From JAOUEA01 sp963825685 (GTDB taxonomy: Bacteria; Actinomycetota; UBA4738; HRBIN12): a stretch of 64,000 nucleotides of DNA. The stretch lies in contig CAWGUD010000016.1 in assembly GCA_963825685.1 (NCBI GenBank), forward strand, positions 186,001-250,000, given 5' to 3'. Made by a program: the position numbers and the translations under genes. Shown here one piece after another: positions 27,076 through 34,668 of this stretch; within the stretch, counting starts at the first letter, position 1; each line of letters starts with the position of its first letter. A model generated the notes under the pieces. It was not told the DNA's origin, did no database searches, and saw only the letters and a list, made by a program, of their open reading frames with translations.

Positions 27076-27365
27076 CTCGATCTTCGACCCATCCCTCGAC
27101 CGACGAGCCCCTCGACCGGCCCCGTGACCAGGTGGTCGGCGCCCCGGGACGGTGCGACGCCAACTGCGTACATGTCATCGGCGGGCGAAGGACTGCTGGT
27201 CGGTATCCCTGCCGGATGGTGCTGGCCGAGCTCGTCCGCGACGACGGCGAGTCGATGTCGCGGGTCATCGCGGTCGGGGCCGCGCTGGTCTGCACGGCGA
27301 TCGGAGCCTTGGTGGCGACGTACCCGAGCCTGCGGACAGCGGACCCCCACGCGACAGGGTCGTGA
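27072..27365 (+). CDS. Possible small membrane protein (97 aa)
   Basis: Frame opening at an ATG that overlaps the TGA of the preceding small gene. The first 60 residues look unremarkable, with two Cys and Arg-rich composition, but the end MSRVIAVGAALVCTAIGALV is a convincing membrane helix. A shorter product starting at that Met (about 27255) is possible. Other frames here have no better candidate. A bidirectional terminator follows. Confidence 0.35.
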   Translation: MTRSSTHPSTDEPLDRPRDQVVGAPGRCDANCVHVIGGRRTAGRYPCRMVLAELVRDDGESMSRVIAVGAALVCTAIGALVATYPSLRTADPHATGS

Positions 27366-27402
27366 TCGAGAGGGCCTGAGGAAGGCCTCGTCCCGAACGT
27401 GC

Positions 27403-27436
27403 GAACGGGCGCGAGGGCGTACCCTCGCGCCCGTTC
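27403..27436. terminator. Bidirectional terminator hairpin
   Basis: GAACGGGCGCGAGGG (27403-27417) and CCCTCGCGCCCGTTC (27422-27436) form a perfect 15-bp stem with a 4-nt loop, followed by TTG. It lies between a plus-strand and a minus-strand gene and can serve both. Confidence 0.85.
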
Positions 27437-27454
27437 TTGCCCGTACGTCGTGGA

Positions 27455-27905
27455 TCAGGCGGTGGTCGCGGTGTCGGACCGTTCGATGGCGGTCCGCGCC
27501 GAGTCAGGGCTCGCTGGCTGCCACGGAGCCTGATCGCCGGTCGCACCCTGCCGGTCCTGCACGGAAGACTTCATCGCGCGGAGCTTCCCCACGATCTGGT
27601 CGTAGCGCTCCCGTCCGGCTCGGGTTCCCAACACGTAGGCTCCCCCACCGATCACCAGCGTGCGAACGATCCTGCCGCGGCGCTTCGGGCGTCTTCGTCT
27701 CCACGGTCACGTGCTCGTTCCGAGCCAGCGCATCGAGCGCGCGCGTCAGGGACCCACGCTCTTCGTGCAGGTCGTCCCGGAGCAGGCGCACCTCGTGCTT
27801 GAGACGGTCGTTCTCCCGATCCATCTTGTCCAGACGTGTCTCGTTCATGCGTTCCCGGGCTCGATCGCCGAGATCGCCCATGCGTTCGGCCATGCGACTC
27901 GCCAT
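27455..27905 (-). CDS. Coiled-coil protein with YtxH-like tail, frameshifted
   Basis: ATG 27905 has GGAGGATCGAC upstream. The first 80 residues are a charged coiled coil (MASRMAERMGDLGDRARERM..., RLKHEVRLLRDDLHEE). The frame breaks near 27680; joining gives RIVRTLVIGGGAYVLGTRAGRERYDQI, a membrane-proximal motif typical of YtxH-like small envelope proteins. Total about 150 aa. It follows cobA by 52 bases on the same strand but seems unrelated to siroheme. It probably resides at the membrane with a cytoplasmic coiled coil. Confidence 0.65.
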
Positions 27906-27957
27906 GTCGATCCTCCATCGCTCGTGCCGGGCGAGATGCCCGGTCGGTATGGGCGGG

Positions 27958-28743
27958 TTACCCAGGAGAGGCTCGGTCCACACGCGTCGTGGCCGCGGGA
28001 CGAGGATCTCGGGCGGACGCCACCGACCTCGGCACCGAGACGACGTCGCCGATCACGAGCGTGGCGGGCGGGCCGATGCTCGCAGCCGCCGCGAGCGTGG
28101 GCAGGTCGTCGAGGGTGCCGACGACGGTGCGCTGGTCGTCGGTCCACGCCCACTGCACGACCGCGGCGGGCGTCGACCCGGGCCGCCCGGCGTCGATCAG
28201 CGTGGCGCAGGTCTCGGCCAGCCTCCCGGCCGACATCAACACGACGAGCGTGTCGGTGGCGGTCGCCATGCGAGTGAGATCGACGGTGTCCTCGGCGTGA
28301 GCGGTCGACCCGGTGACCACGGCGAAGGATCGTGCGATCGAGCGATGGGTCAGGGGGATGCCGGCCGCGGCCGGCGCCGCGACGGCGCTGGTGATGCCGG
28401 GGACGATCTCGACCGGGATGCCGGCCTCCTCGCACGCGAGCATCTCCTCGCCACCGCGCCCGAAGACGAACGGGTCGCCCCCCTTGAGGCGCACGACCAC
28501 ATGGCCGCTCGCGGCTTCCTGCACGAGCAGGGCGCCGATCTCATGCTGCCCCATCGCCTGGCGGCCAGGTTCCTTGCCGGCGTAGATGCGGCGGGCGCCG
28601 GGCGGGGCCAGGTCGAGCAGGGCCGGGGCGGCGAGGCGGTCGTAGACGACGACGTCGGCCACGGCGAGGGCCCTGGCTCCCTTCACCGTGATCAGCTCCG
28701 GATCGCCGGGGCCCGCACCGACGAGCACGACGCGCCCGGTCAT
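27958..28743 (-). CDS. cobA: Uroporphyrinogen-III C-methyltransferase
   Basis: SUMT enzyme that methylates uroporphyrinogen III twice with S-adenosylmethionine to give precorrin-2, first step of siroheme and cobalamin synthesis. Motifs: GAGPGDPELITVKG at residue 9, VVVRLKGGDPFVFGRGGEE, VPGITSAVAAPAAAGIPLTHR. 261 aa, the normal single-domain length. ATG overlaps the TGA of the precorrin-2 dehydrogenase gene. It is the last gene of the sulfite-reduction operon, where siroheme is needed for sulfite reductase. Confidence 0.94.
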   Translation of the reverse strand: MTGRVVLVGAGPGDPELITVKGARALAVADVVVYDRLAAPALLDLAPPGARRIYAGKEPGRQAMGQHEIGALLVQEAASGHVVVRLKGGDPFVFGRGGEEMLACEEAGIPVEIVPGITSAVAAPAAAGIPLTHRSIARSFAVVTGSTAHAEDTVDLTRMATATDTLVVLMSAGRLAETCATLIDAGRPGSTPAAVVQWAWTDDQRTVVGTLDDLPTLAAAASIGPPATLVIGDVVSVPRSVASARDPRPAATTRVDRASPG

Positions 28744-29393
28744 GCCGGCGCCTCCTGCAGCAGACGCTCACGGAGCCTGGCGGCGAGCTCGTCGCCACGC
28801 CCTTCGCGCGCGAGGGTGGCCGCCTCGTCGAGGTCGAGCGCCTCGGCCCATCGCTGAGCCCGGGTCGCGAAGTCGGGCAGCGCCGGCATCGTCTCGGCGC
28901 GCACCGTGCGCAGGACCGCCAGGACCTCGGACCACTCCTCGCCGAAGGACGCCGATAGTTGCGCGCGCAACTTCTTCGCCAGGGCCGGTGACGCGCCTCC
29001 GGTCGCGATCGCCAGCACGAGCTCACCACGGCGCACGACGCTCGGCGCCGACCAGTCGCAGTTGGGGATGTCGTCCATCACGTTGACGAGCACCCGGCGG
29101 CAGCGGGCTTCACGGGCGATCGCGTCGCGTTCGCCGTCGTCGCGGCTCGCCGCCACCACGAGGAACGCCCCGTTCAGGTCGGCGGCGCGCCACGAGCGTC
29201 GTTCCACGGCGACGCCGTCGATCGTCTCGAGTTCGTCGAGGGCGTCCGCCGGACCCGAGGCCACGACCAGCACGTCGTCGGCACCGGCGGCGATCATCGC
29301 CTCGACCTTGCCCTCTCGTACGGCATCGGCGCCGATCACGACGCACCGTCGCCCCGACAGCTCGAGCATCACGGGATAGCCGAACGGCATCAC
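28740..29393 (-). CDS. Precorrin-2 dehydrogenase / sirohydrochlorin ferrochelatase
   Basis: CysG N-terminal-type enzyme (Met8p family), 217 aa, which oxidises precorrin-2 with NAD and inserts iron to give siroheme. PVMLELSGRRCVVIG opens the Rossmann fold, but the usual GGG..A.RK loop is GADAVREGKVEAMIAAGA, a variant also seen in other actinobacteria. NVMDDIPNCDW and GELVLAIATGGASPALAKKLR are the conserved catalytic parts. Start and stop overlap the neighbours by ATGA. Confidence 0.9.
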   Translation of the reverse strand: MMPFGYPVMLELSGRRCVVIGADAVREGKVEAMIAAGADDVLVVASGPADALDELETIDGVAVERRSWRAADLNGAFLVVAASRDDGERDAIAREARCRRVLVNVMDDIPNCDWSAPSVVRRGELVLAIATGGASPALAKKLRAQLSASFGEEWSEVLAVLRTVRAETMPALPDFATRAQRWAEALDLDEAATLAREGRGDELAARLRERLLQEAPA

Positions 29394-30217
29394 GAGCCTC
29401 CTTCAACGGCGGCTTCCGCCTTCTCGCGATCGCTCCGCGACCCCGCGAGCTCCACGCTGCAGTGGATGCCGCATTCCTTCGCGGTGTCGTGCTCCCACCA
29501 CCACCGACCTGCTCGTTCGGGTTCCCCCGGCTCGACCGGACGGGTGCACGGCGCACATCCGATCGAGGTGTACCCGTGGTCGAAGAGCTCGTGGGAGGGC
29601 ACCTCGTGCGTGCGCACGTAGTCCCAGACCTGGTCGAGGGTCCAGTCGGCGAGCGGGTTCAGCTTCACGATGCCGCCGTGGTCGCGATCGAGCTCGACCT
29701 TGGCGATGTTGCGACGCGAGGCCCACTGTTCGCGGCGCAGGCCGGCGATCCACGCGTCGAGGGAGGCGAGCTTGCGCCGGAGCGGCTCGACCTTGCGCAC
29801 GGCGCAGCACGCGAGCCGCAGGTCCACGCCGCGATACATCAGGTTCGGGCCTTCGCGGTTCACGAGCGAGGCGACCGCCGACGTGTCGGGGTACTCGAAC
29901 TCGACGGCGATGCCGTAGCGTTCCCGGACCTCCTCGAAGAGCGTGTACGTCTCGGGTGGCAGTCGCCCCGTGTCGAGGGTGAACACCCGCACGGTGGGAT
30001 CCAGCCGCCACGCCATGTCGATCAGCACCATGCCGTCGACGCCGCCCGCCGCGCTGATCGCGAGCTTCGGGTGGAAGCTGTCGAGCGCCCATCCGAGCAG
30101 CTCCTCGGCCCTCGAGTGCTCGAACCGCTGCGCGGCGTCGTGCACCCACGCGGCTTCCTCGTCGAGGACCGGCATCGCCGGCTCGTGCCAGGGTGCCCGC
30201 GGGTCGGAGTCGGCCAT
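29390..30217 (-). CDS. cysH: Phosphoadenylyl/adenylyl-sulfate reductase
   Basis: Reduces APS or PAPS to sulfite with thioredoxin. 275 aa. It has the paired Cys motifs ACCAVRKVEPL and GCAPCTRPV that bind a [4Fe-4S] cluster, which points to adenylyl-sulfate (APS) reductase activity, and the C-terminal active-site Cys in KECGIHC. The nucleotide loop reads SAAGGVDGM, slightly unusual. ATG 30217 is chosen because it overlaps the upstream TGA (TGATG). No ATP sulfurylase genes are in the window. Confidence 0.92.
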   Translation of the reverse strand: MADSDPRAPWHEPAMPVLDEEAAWVHDAAQRFEHSRAEELLGWALDSFHPKLAISAAGGVDGMVLIDMAWRLDPTVRVFTLDTGRLPPETYTLFEEVRERYGIAVEFEYPDTSAVASLVNREGPNLMYRGVDLRLACCAVRKVEPLRRKLASLDAWIAGLRREQWASRRNIAKVELDRDHGGIVKLNPLADWTLDQVWDYVRTHEVPSHELFDHGYTSIGCAPCTRPVEPGEPERAGRWWWEHDTAKECGIHCSVELAGSRSDREKAEAAVEGGS

Positions 30218-30366
30218 CAGCCCGCACCCCCGACGGTGATCGCGGTCAGCTCGAAGCCGCGCTCGCACGACTCGCAGCGCCATGCCGTCGTGGCGGCGTC
30301 GTCGGGCCGGATGTCCTGCTCGCCGCAGAACGGGCAGTAGAAGGGCACCGCGCGCACGCCCGTCAT
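30217..30366 (-). CDS. Small zinc-ribbon protein in sulfur operon (49 aa)
   Basis: CPFC at residues 11-14 and CESC at 31-34 form a clean CxxC-16-CxxC zinc ribbon. ATG 30366 overlaps the stop of the sulfite reductase gene, and its TGA overlaps the cysH start, so it is locked into the operon. A role in cluster or metal handling for the two Fe-S enzymes around it is plausible but not shown. Confidence 0.75.
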   Translation of the reverse strand: MTGVRAVPFYCPFCGEQDIRPDDAATTAWRCESCERGFELTAITVGGAG

Positions 30367-32090
30367 CGCAGCTCCCCGTGGGCGGCCGCCGGCTCCGCGA
30401 ACCGCGCCAGCGCGTCGGCGTCGAGGCCGTTCACGAACGACGAGAACGTGTCGCCGTCGGCGCGTTGGCTGCCGTAACGGCGCAGCAGCAGCTCGAGGTA
30501 GTCGGCCGTGTCCTCGGCGTAGACCTTCACCCCGCGGACCTTGCGGCCGAATGCCGCGCCGTCGCCCATCGTGCCCCCCAGATGCACGAGGAACGCGTCG
30601 CTCTTCGTGCCGTCGGGTCTCGCGCGCAGCGCCGACATCAGTCCGATGTCCGCGACCTGGAACCGTGCGCACGAGTTCGGGCACCCGTTCACGTGGATCC
30701 GCACATCCTCGTCGAAGTCCGGCAGCCGAGCCTCGAGCTCGCTCGTGATCCAGGTCGCCCGGCCCTTGGTCTCGCCGATCGCGAGCTTGCAGAACTCGAT
30801 GCCGGTGCACGCCATCGTCGATCGACGGAAGACGCTGCCGCGGGCTCGCAGGTCGAGCCCGTCGAGGTCGGCGACGAGCTCGTCGGCCCGGGATGCCTGC
30901 ACGTCGACGATCACGAGCTTCTGCTGCGCGGTCGCCCGCACCGATCCCGACCCGAACGTGTCGGCCAGATCGGCGACGAGACGCAGCTGGTGCCCGGCGA
31001 CGCGACCCGCCCGGGGGGCGAACCCCACCGACACCCGGCCGTCGCGTTGCGGCATCACCCCGAGGTGCTCCCGGGCCCCCATCGGCGCCGGCGGGGGCGG
31101 GGGTCCGTCGGCCAGGGGCCCGTGCTCGAGGAACTCGCGCTCCAGCACCTCGCGCACGCGTTCGGCGCCCCAGTCCTTCACGAGGAACTTCAGGCGGGCG
31201 TGGTTGCGCGAGCGCCGGTACCCGTACTCGCGGAACAACGCCGTGACCCCCGCCCAGACCTCCGGGACGCGCTCGCGGGGCACGAAGGCGCCGAGGCGCT
31301 GCGCGAACATCGGGTTCGTCGAGAGGCCGCCCCCCACCTGCAGGTCGTACCCGAGCTCGCCGCCGGGTCCGGCCACGCCCACGAAGGAGACGTCGTTGAT
31401 CTCGTGGTTCGTGCATCCGGCGGCGCACCCGCTGATCGAGGTCTTGTACTTGCGCGGCAGGTTCGAGAACGCCGGGTCGCCGACGAACCGCTCGGCGACC
31501 GCCCGGACGTCGGGCGTCGCGTCGAACACCTCGTCGGCGGTGACCCCCGCGAGCGGGCAGCCGAGGATCACGCGCGGCGTGTCGCCGCAGGCTTCCTGCG
31601 TCGACAGGCCGACCGACTCGATGCGCTCCCAGATCGCGGGCACGTCCTCGATGCGGATCCAGTGCAGCTGCACGTTCTGGCGATCGGTCACGTCGGCGAC
31701 GTCGCGGCCGAAGCGCTCGCTCGCCCACGCGATCGCCCGGAGCTGGTCGGCGGTCATCGCCCCGCCGTCGATGCGGATGCGCATCATGAAGAACTCGTCC
31801 TCGAGCTCCTCGGGCTCGGCGCTGCCGGTGCGCTCGCCCGGCACGCCCTGCGTGCGCTGCGTGTACAGCCCCCACCACCGCATGCGGCTGCGCAGGTCCT
31901 GCTTGCCGATCGATCGGAAGCCGCCGGGCGCGAAGATGCGCTCGATGCGCTCGCGGACGTTGAGCCCGTCGTCTTCCTTCTTGATCTGCTCGGCCGGGTT
32001 CAGGGGCTCGTGGTATCCCATGCCCCACTGCCCCTCGCCGCGAGGGCGCGGGGTTCGTGGGGCCGGGGTCGAGATGTCGGTCATGGGCAT
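30363..32090 (-). CDS. Assimilatory sulfite reductase (ferredoxin type)
   Basis: Nitrite/sulfite reductase family protein of 575 aa with duplicated ferredoxin-like and siroheme/4Fe-4S domains. The cluster cysteines are in CTGIEFCKLA and CPNSCARF. VQLHWIRIEDVPAIW, GCAAGCTNHEI and KYKTSISG match SirA/NirA of actinobacteria. Followed by cysH and siroheme genes, so sulfite is the likely substrate. Start at ATG 32090 (MPMTDIS) or ATG 32084; no strong ribosome site for either. Expression is likely set by the upstream leader. Confidence 0.92.
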   Translation of the reverse strand: MPMTDISTPAPRTPRPRGEGQWGMGYHEPLNPAEQIKKEDDGLNVRERIERIFAPGGFRSIGKQDLRSRMRWWGLYTQRTQGVPGERTGSAEPEELEDEFFMMRIRIDGGAMTADQLRAIAWASERFGRDVADVTDRQNVQLHWIRIEDVPAIWERIESVGLSTQEACGDTPRVILGCPLAGVTADEVFDATPDVRAVAERFVGDPAFSNLPRKYKTSISGCAAGCTNHEINDVSFVGVAGPGGELGYDLQVGGGLSTNPMFAQRLGAFVPRERVPEVWAGVTALFREYGYRRSRNHARLKFLVKDWGAERVREVLEREFLEHGPLADGPPPPPAPMGAREHLGVMPQRDGRVSVGFAPRAGRVAGHQLRLVADLADTFGSGSVRATAQQKLVIVDVQASRADELVADLDGLDLRARGSVFRRSTMACTGIEFCKLAIGETKGRATWITSELEARLPDFDEDVRIHVNGCPNSCARFQVADIGLMSALRARPDGTKSDAFLVHLGGTMGDGAAFGRKVRGVKVYAEDTADYLELLLRRYGSQRADGDTFSSFVNGLDADALARFAEPAAAHGELR

Positions 32091-32121
32091 CGTCCGGTGC
32101 TGCCGGTCCGGGGAACGCGAA

Positions 32122-32143
32122 GGGCCGCCGATGGCGGCGGCCC
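32122..32143 (-). terminator. Attenuator hairpin upstream of sulfite reductase
   Basis: On the minus strand GGGCCGCCG, loop CCAT, CGGCGGCCC: a 9-bp perfect GC stem followed by TTCGCG, about 30 bases before the sulfite reductase start and 28 bases after the leader-peptide stop. The position suits premature termination. The antiterminator fold was not determined. Confidence 0.6.
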
Positions 32144-32170
32144 GGGTGGTGCGGTGGTGAGTGGGGAAGG

Positions 32171-32281
32171 TCAGGTCCGCGCGCGCGGGTCGGCACTCGA
32201 GGCGCCGCAGGTCGCGGCCATGCCGCACAGGCGCGAGGGGATCATGGCCCCCACCAGCCCGGCCGTGCGCGTGCAGATCAC
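32171..32281 (-). CDS. Putative cysteine leader peptide (36 aa)
   Basis: Short frame from GTG 32281 to TGA 32171, beginning MICTRTAGLVGAMIPSRLC and continuing GMAATCGASS. It has Cys codons at positions 3, 19 and 25. AAGGGG lies 11 bases before the GTG; an internal ATG at 32245 with GGGGG upstream could also start it. It sits between a consensus-like promoter and a GC-rich hairpin ahead of the sulfite reductase. Actinobacterial sulfur operons are known to carry Cys-containing leaders acting as attenuators; the match to that type is inferred, not searched. Confidence 0.6.
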   Translation of the reverse strand: MICTRTAGLVGAMIPSRLCGMAATCGASSADPRART

Positions 32282-32317
32282 GGTGATTCGTACCCCTTAG
32301 GTCGGATTTGCAGGTGC

Positions 32318-32347
32318 AACGTATCCGCGTCGCGGAACCGATGTCAA
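32318..32347 (-). promoter_or_regulatory. Promoter of the sulfur operon
   Basis: Minus strand TTGACA at 32347-32342 (exact consensus), spacer 18, TACGTT at 32323-32318 (TAnnnT). Start would be about 32311, giving a 5' leader that contains the leader peptide and hairpin. Confidence 0.55.
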
Positions 32348-32409
32348 ACCGCGTTTGCCGACCCGATCCGGAGGGAACCACCGACGCGTCCGACGAGGAG
32401 GGATGCGTG

Positions 32410-32757
32410 ATGCCGCAGAAGGCGTGGAACGCGAAGCGGGAACGTCAGTACGAGCACATCAAGGAAGGATTGCGCGAGCGCGGCCGCTCCGAGGAGACCG
32501 CCGAGGAGATCGCGGCGCGCACCGTCAACAAGGAACGCGCTCGCTCGGGGGAGGCCACGACGAGCTCGCGCTCGTCCCGTGAGGACATCTCGAGCGGACG
32601 CCGGGGGGGTCTCCGCTCGCACCGAGGCGCCGGTGGTCGTACCCGGGATCAGCTGTATGAGGAAGCGAAGGATCTGAACATCGACGGTCGATCCCGGATG
32701 AACAAGGAGCAGCTGCTGCGAGCGGTGAATCGCCGCACCGGTCGACGAAGTCGGTGA
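32410..32757 (+). CDS. Plasmid-stabilization-type/Rho-N-like small protein (115 aa)
   Basis: Basic, hydrophilic protein starting MPQKAWNAKRERQYEHIKEG and ending in a SAP/Rho-N-like fold (RDQLYEEAKDLNIDGRSRMNKEQLLRAV). The middle is Ser/Arg/Gly-rich (EDISSGRRGGLRSH). Such proteins are annotated as plasmid stabilization proteins in actinobacteria and often accompany stress genes. ATG 32410 follows GAGGAGGGATGCGTG. A GTTT-N16-GGGAAC sequence at 32353-32378 resembles a SigF promoter weakly. The stop overlaps the next GTG. Confidence 0.8.
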   Translation: MPQKAWNAKRERQYEHIKEGLRERGRSEETAEEIAARTVNKERARSGEATTSSRSSREDISSGRRGGLRSHRGAGGRTRDQLYEEAKDLNIDGRSRMNKEQLLRAVNRRTGRRSR

Positions 32758-33291
32758 GTGACGTGGCCGAGGGGGGGAGCAGCACGTCGACCCGGCCCGA
32801 CGATGTGCCGATCGAGAGTCAGCGCCGGTTCCGAGCGATGCGTCGCGTCGGTGTCGGGGTCCTCGGGGTGCTCGTGTTGCTCGGTGTCGCGAACCTCGTC
32901 GGCGTGCGGGTCGGTCACGCATCCGCCGACGCCGACGGCACGAGCCTGGCGGTGACCTACGCGTCGGTCACGAGGCCGGGCCTCTCGACCCCGTGGAGCG
33001 TCGAGAGTCCGCCATGCCGGTGGCTTCCCGGGGCCGGTGTCGATCGTCACCACCAGCGGGTACTTCGAGTCGTTCGACTTCAATCAGTGGTACCCGGAGC
33101 CGTCGGGCACCACGGTTCGCGGTGACGACCTGGTGCTGACGTTCGAGCGCCCGCAGGGCGAGGTGTTCGAGCTCTCGTTCGACGGTCGTGCGACACCGAC
33201 CTTCAACCTCGGCGCGAGCGCCGTCACCGCGATCGAGTCCGAGGGACTTCCCCCCTTGTCGGTGGAGTACCGAACGGTGGTGATGCCCTGA
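32754..33291 (+). CDS. Single-pass membrane protein, DUF421 partner, frameshifted
   Basis: Starts at GTG 32754 in overlap with the previous stop (GTG 32763 is an alternative). One membrane helix (VGVLGVLVLLGVANLVGV, about residues 35-52), then an extracytoplasmic domain with Trp/Phe-rich ESFDFNQWYPEPS and a LTFERPQGEVFELSFDGR strand pair. The frame breaks at about 33003 (GAGAGTCC); joining gives WSVEVRHAGGFPGPVSIVTT. About 178 aa. Its TGA overlaps the ATG of the DUF421 gene, so the two are coupled. Function unknown. Confidence 0.7.
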
Positions 33292-33770
33292 TGGAGATCG
33301 TGCTGCGGGCGGTCGTGATCTACGCCTTCCTATGGATGCTCACCCGGGCGATCGGCAAGAAGGAGCTCGCCGAGATGTCGGCTTTCGAGCTCGTGCTGAT
33401 CGTGACGATCGGTGACCTCGTGCAGCAGGGCGTGACCCAGGAGGACATGTCGGTGACCGGCGCCATGCTCGCGGTCGGCACCATCGCGCTGCTGGTCGTG
33501 GCCACGTCGTACGTGGGCTTCCGGTGGCGGGGCTCGAAGAAGGTGATCGAGGGCGTCCCGATCGTCGTGGTCGACGAGGGCAGGCTCCTCGATGAGCCGC
33601 TGGTGATGGAACGCCTCACGCCGGAGGAAGTCGTGTCGTCGGCACGGGAGCAGGGCATCGCCGACCTCGCCCTCATCCGCTACGGGGTGATCGAGCCCGA
33701 CGGCACGTTCTCGTTCGTGCTGCGAGACGCCGAGGTGCGACACGCCCCGCCGCCGGAGAAGCCGAGCTAG
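33291..33770 (+). CDS. DUF421 (YetF-type) membrane protein
   Basis: 159 aa with three N-terminal membrane helices (WMLTRAIGKKELAEMS, then FELVLIVTIGDLVQQG and a third) and the YetF cytoplasmic domain (GVPIVVVDEGRLLDEPLVMERLTPEEVVSSAREQGI). The RAIGKKELAEMS...IGDLVQQ motif is diagnostic of the family. Role in envelope or spore stress is suspected in other bacteria. The TAG shares the palindrome CTAG with the convergent gene's stop. Confidence 0.9.
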   Translation: MEIVLRAVVIYAFLWMLTRAIGKKELAEMSAFELVLIVTIGDLVQQGVTQEDMSVTGAMLAVGTIALLVVATSYVGFRWRGSKKVIEGVPIVVVDEGRLLDEPLVMERLTPEEVVSSAREQGIADLALIRYGVIEPDGTFSFVLRDAEVRHAPPPEKPS

Positions 33771-34636
33771 CTCTGGTCCAGCAGATCCCGGGCGAGTCCC
33801 AGCACACGCTCGCGCTCGACGTCGTCGAGCCCGCGCAACGGGGCTCGCACGGCGGGGTCCACGAGCACGTCGCGAGCGACGAGCACCTCTTTGAGCGCGG
33901 CGTGGAAGGGGATACCAGCGAGCTCGTCTCGCAGACGGCAGACCTGGCTATGTGCGGCCTCGCTGCGCTCGTGCACGAGGGAGGCCGTGATCGCGGGGAA
34001 CGCGGCGGCCAGGCCGCTCACGCTACCGACGGCGCCGGCCGTCATGCCTTGCAACGCGAGTGGCTCCGACCCGATGAAGACGTCGAGCCCGAGCCCGAGG
34101 TAGGGCTCGACGGCGGAGAAGGGCGAGTCCGAGACCTTCATGCCCACGACGTTGGGAGCCGACTCCCGCACCCGGGTCACGACGGCGAGCGGGATCGCGT
34201 AGCCGCTGCGGCCGGCGAACTCGTAGACGTAGAACGGCAGAGGATCCGCGGCGTTCGCCGCGCTCGCGAGGTGGCGCGTGAGCTCGTCGTCGTCGAGCGG
34301 GAAGTACGGCGGGGCGATCACGGCGACCGCCGCGGCGCCGATCTTCTGGGCGTGGGCAGCGAGCGCGACCGTGTCCCTCGTCGTCTGAGCCCCGGCGTGG
34401 ACGGCGACGTCGAGGCCCTCGGGAGCGTGTGCCACGAAGGCTTCCGAGACCGCGCGACGTTCCGCGACGTCGAGGAGCACGCCCTCTCCGGTGGTGCCGC
34501 ATGCGAGCACGCCGTCGACCCCGCCGTCGGCGAGGAACCGGGTGAGGCCCTCGATCGCGTCGACGTCGACGGCTCGCCCACCCTCACGCATCGGGGTCAC
34601 GCTCGCCGCGATCGCCCCCTGCAGGCGTCGCATCAT
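33767..34636 (-). CDS. Dihydrodipicolinate synthase/N-acetylneuraminate lyase family protein
   Basis: 289-aa class I aldolase-type TIM barrel. CGTTGEG (phosphate/carboxylate-binding), FYVYEFAGRSGY with the catalytic Tyr, and VVGMKVSD with the Schiff-base Lys are present. It could be DapA, but the location beside proline dehydrogenase and the lack of lysine genes make a catabolic aldolase or hydroxyproline-pathway deaminase equally likely. ATG 34636 or 34633; no clear ribosome site. Confidence 0.85.
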   Translation of the reverse strand: MMRRLQGAIAASVTPMREGGRAVDVDAIEGLTRFLADGGVDGVLACGTTGEGVLLDVAERRAVSEAFVAHAPEGLDVAVHAGAQTTRDTVALAAHAQKIGAAAVAVIAPPYFPLDDDELTRHLASAANAADPLPFYVYEFAGRSGYAIPLAVVTRVRESAPNVVGMKVSDSPFSAVEPYLGLGLDVFIGSEPLALQGMTAGAVGSVSGLAAAFPAITASLVHERSEAAHSQVCRLRDELAGIPFHAALKEVLVARDVLVDPAVRAPLRGLDDVERERVLGLARDLLDQS

Positions 34637-34668
34637 GGCCGGGAGTCTACGTGGAGGCGCGAGCCGAC

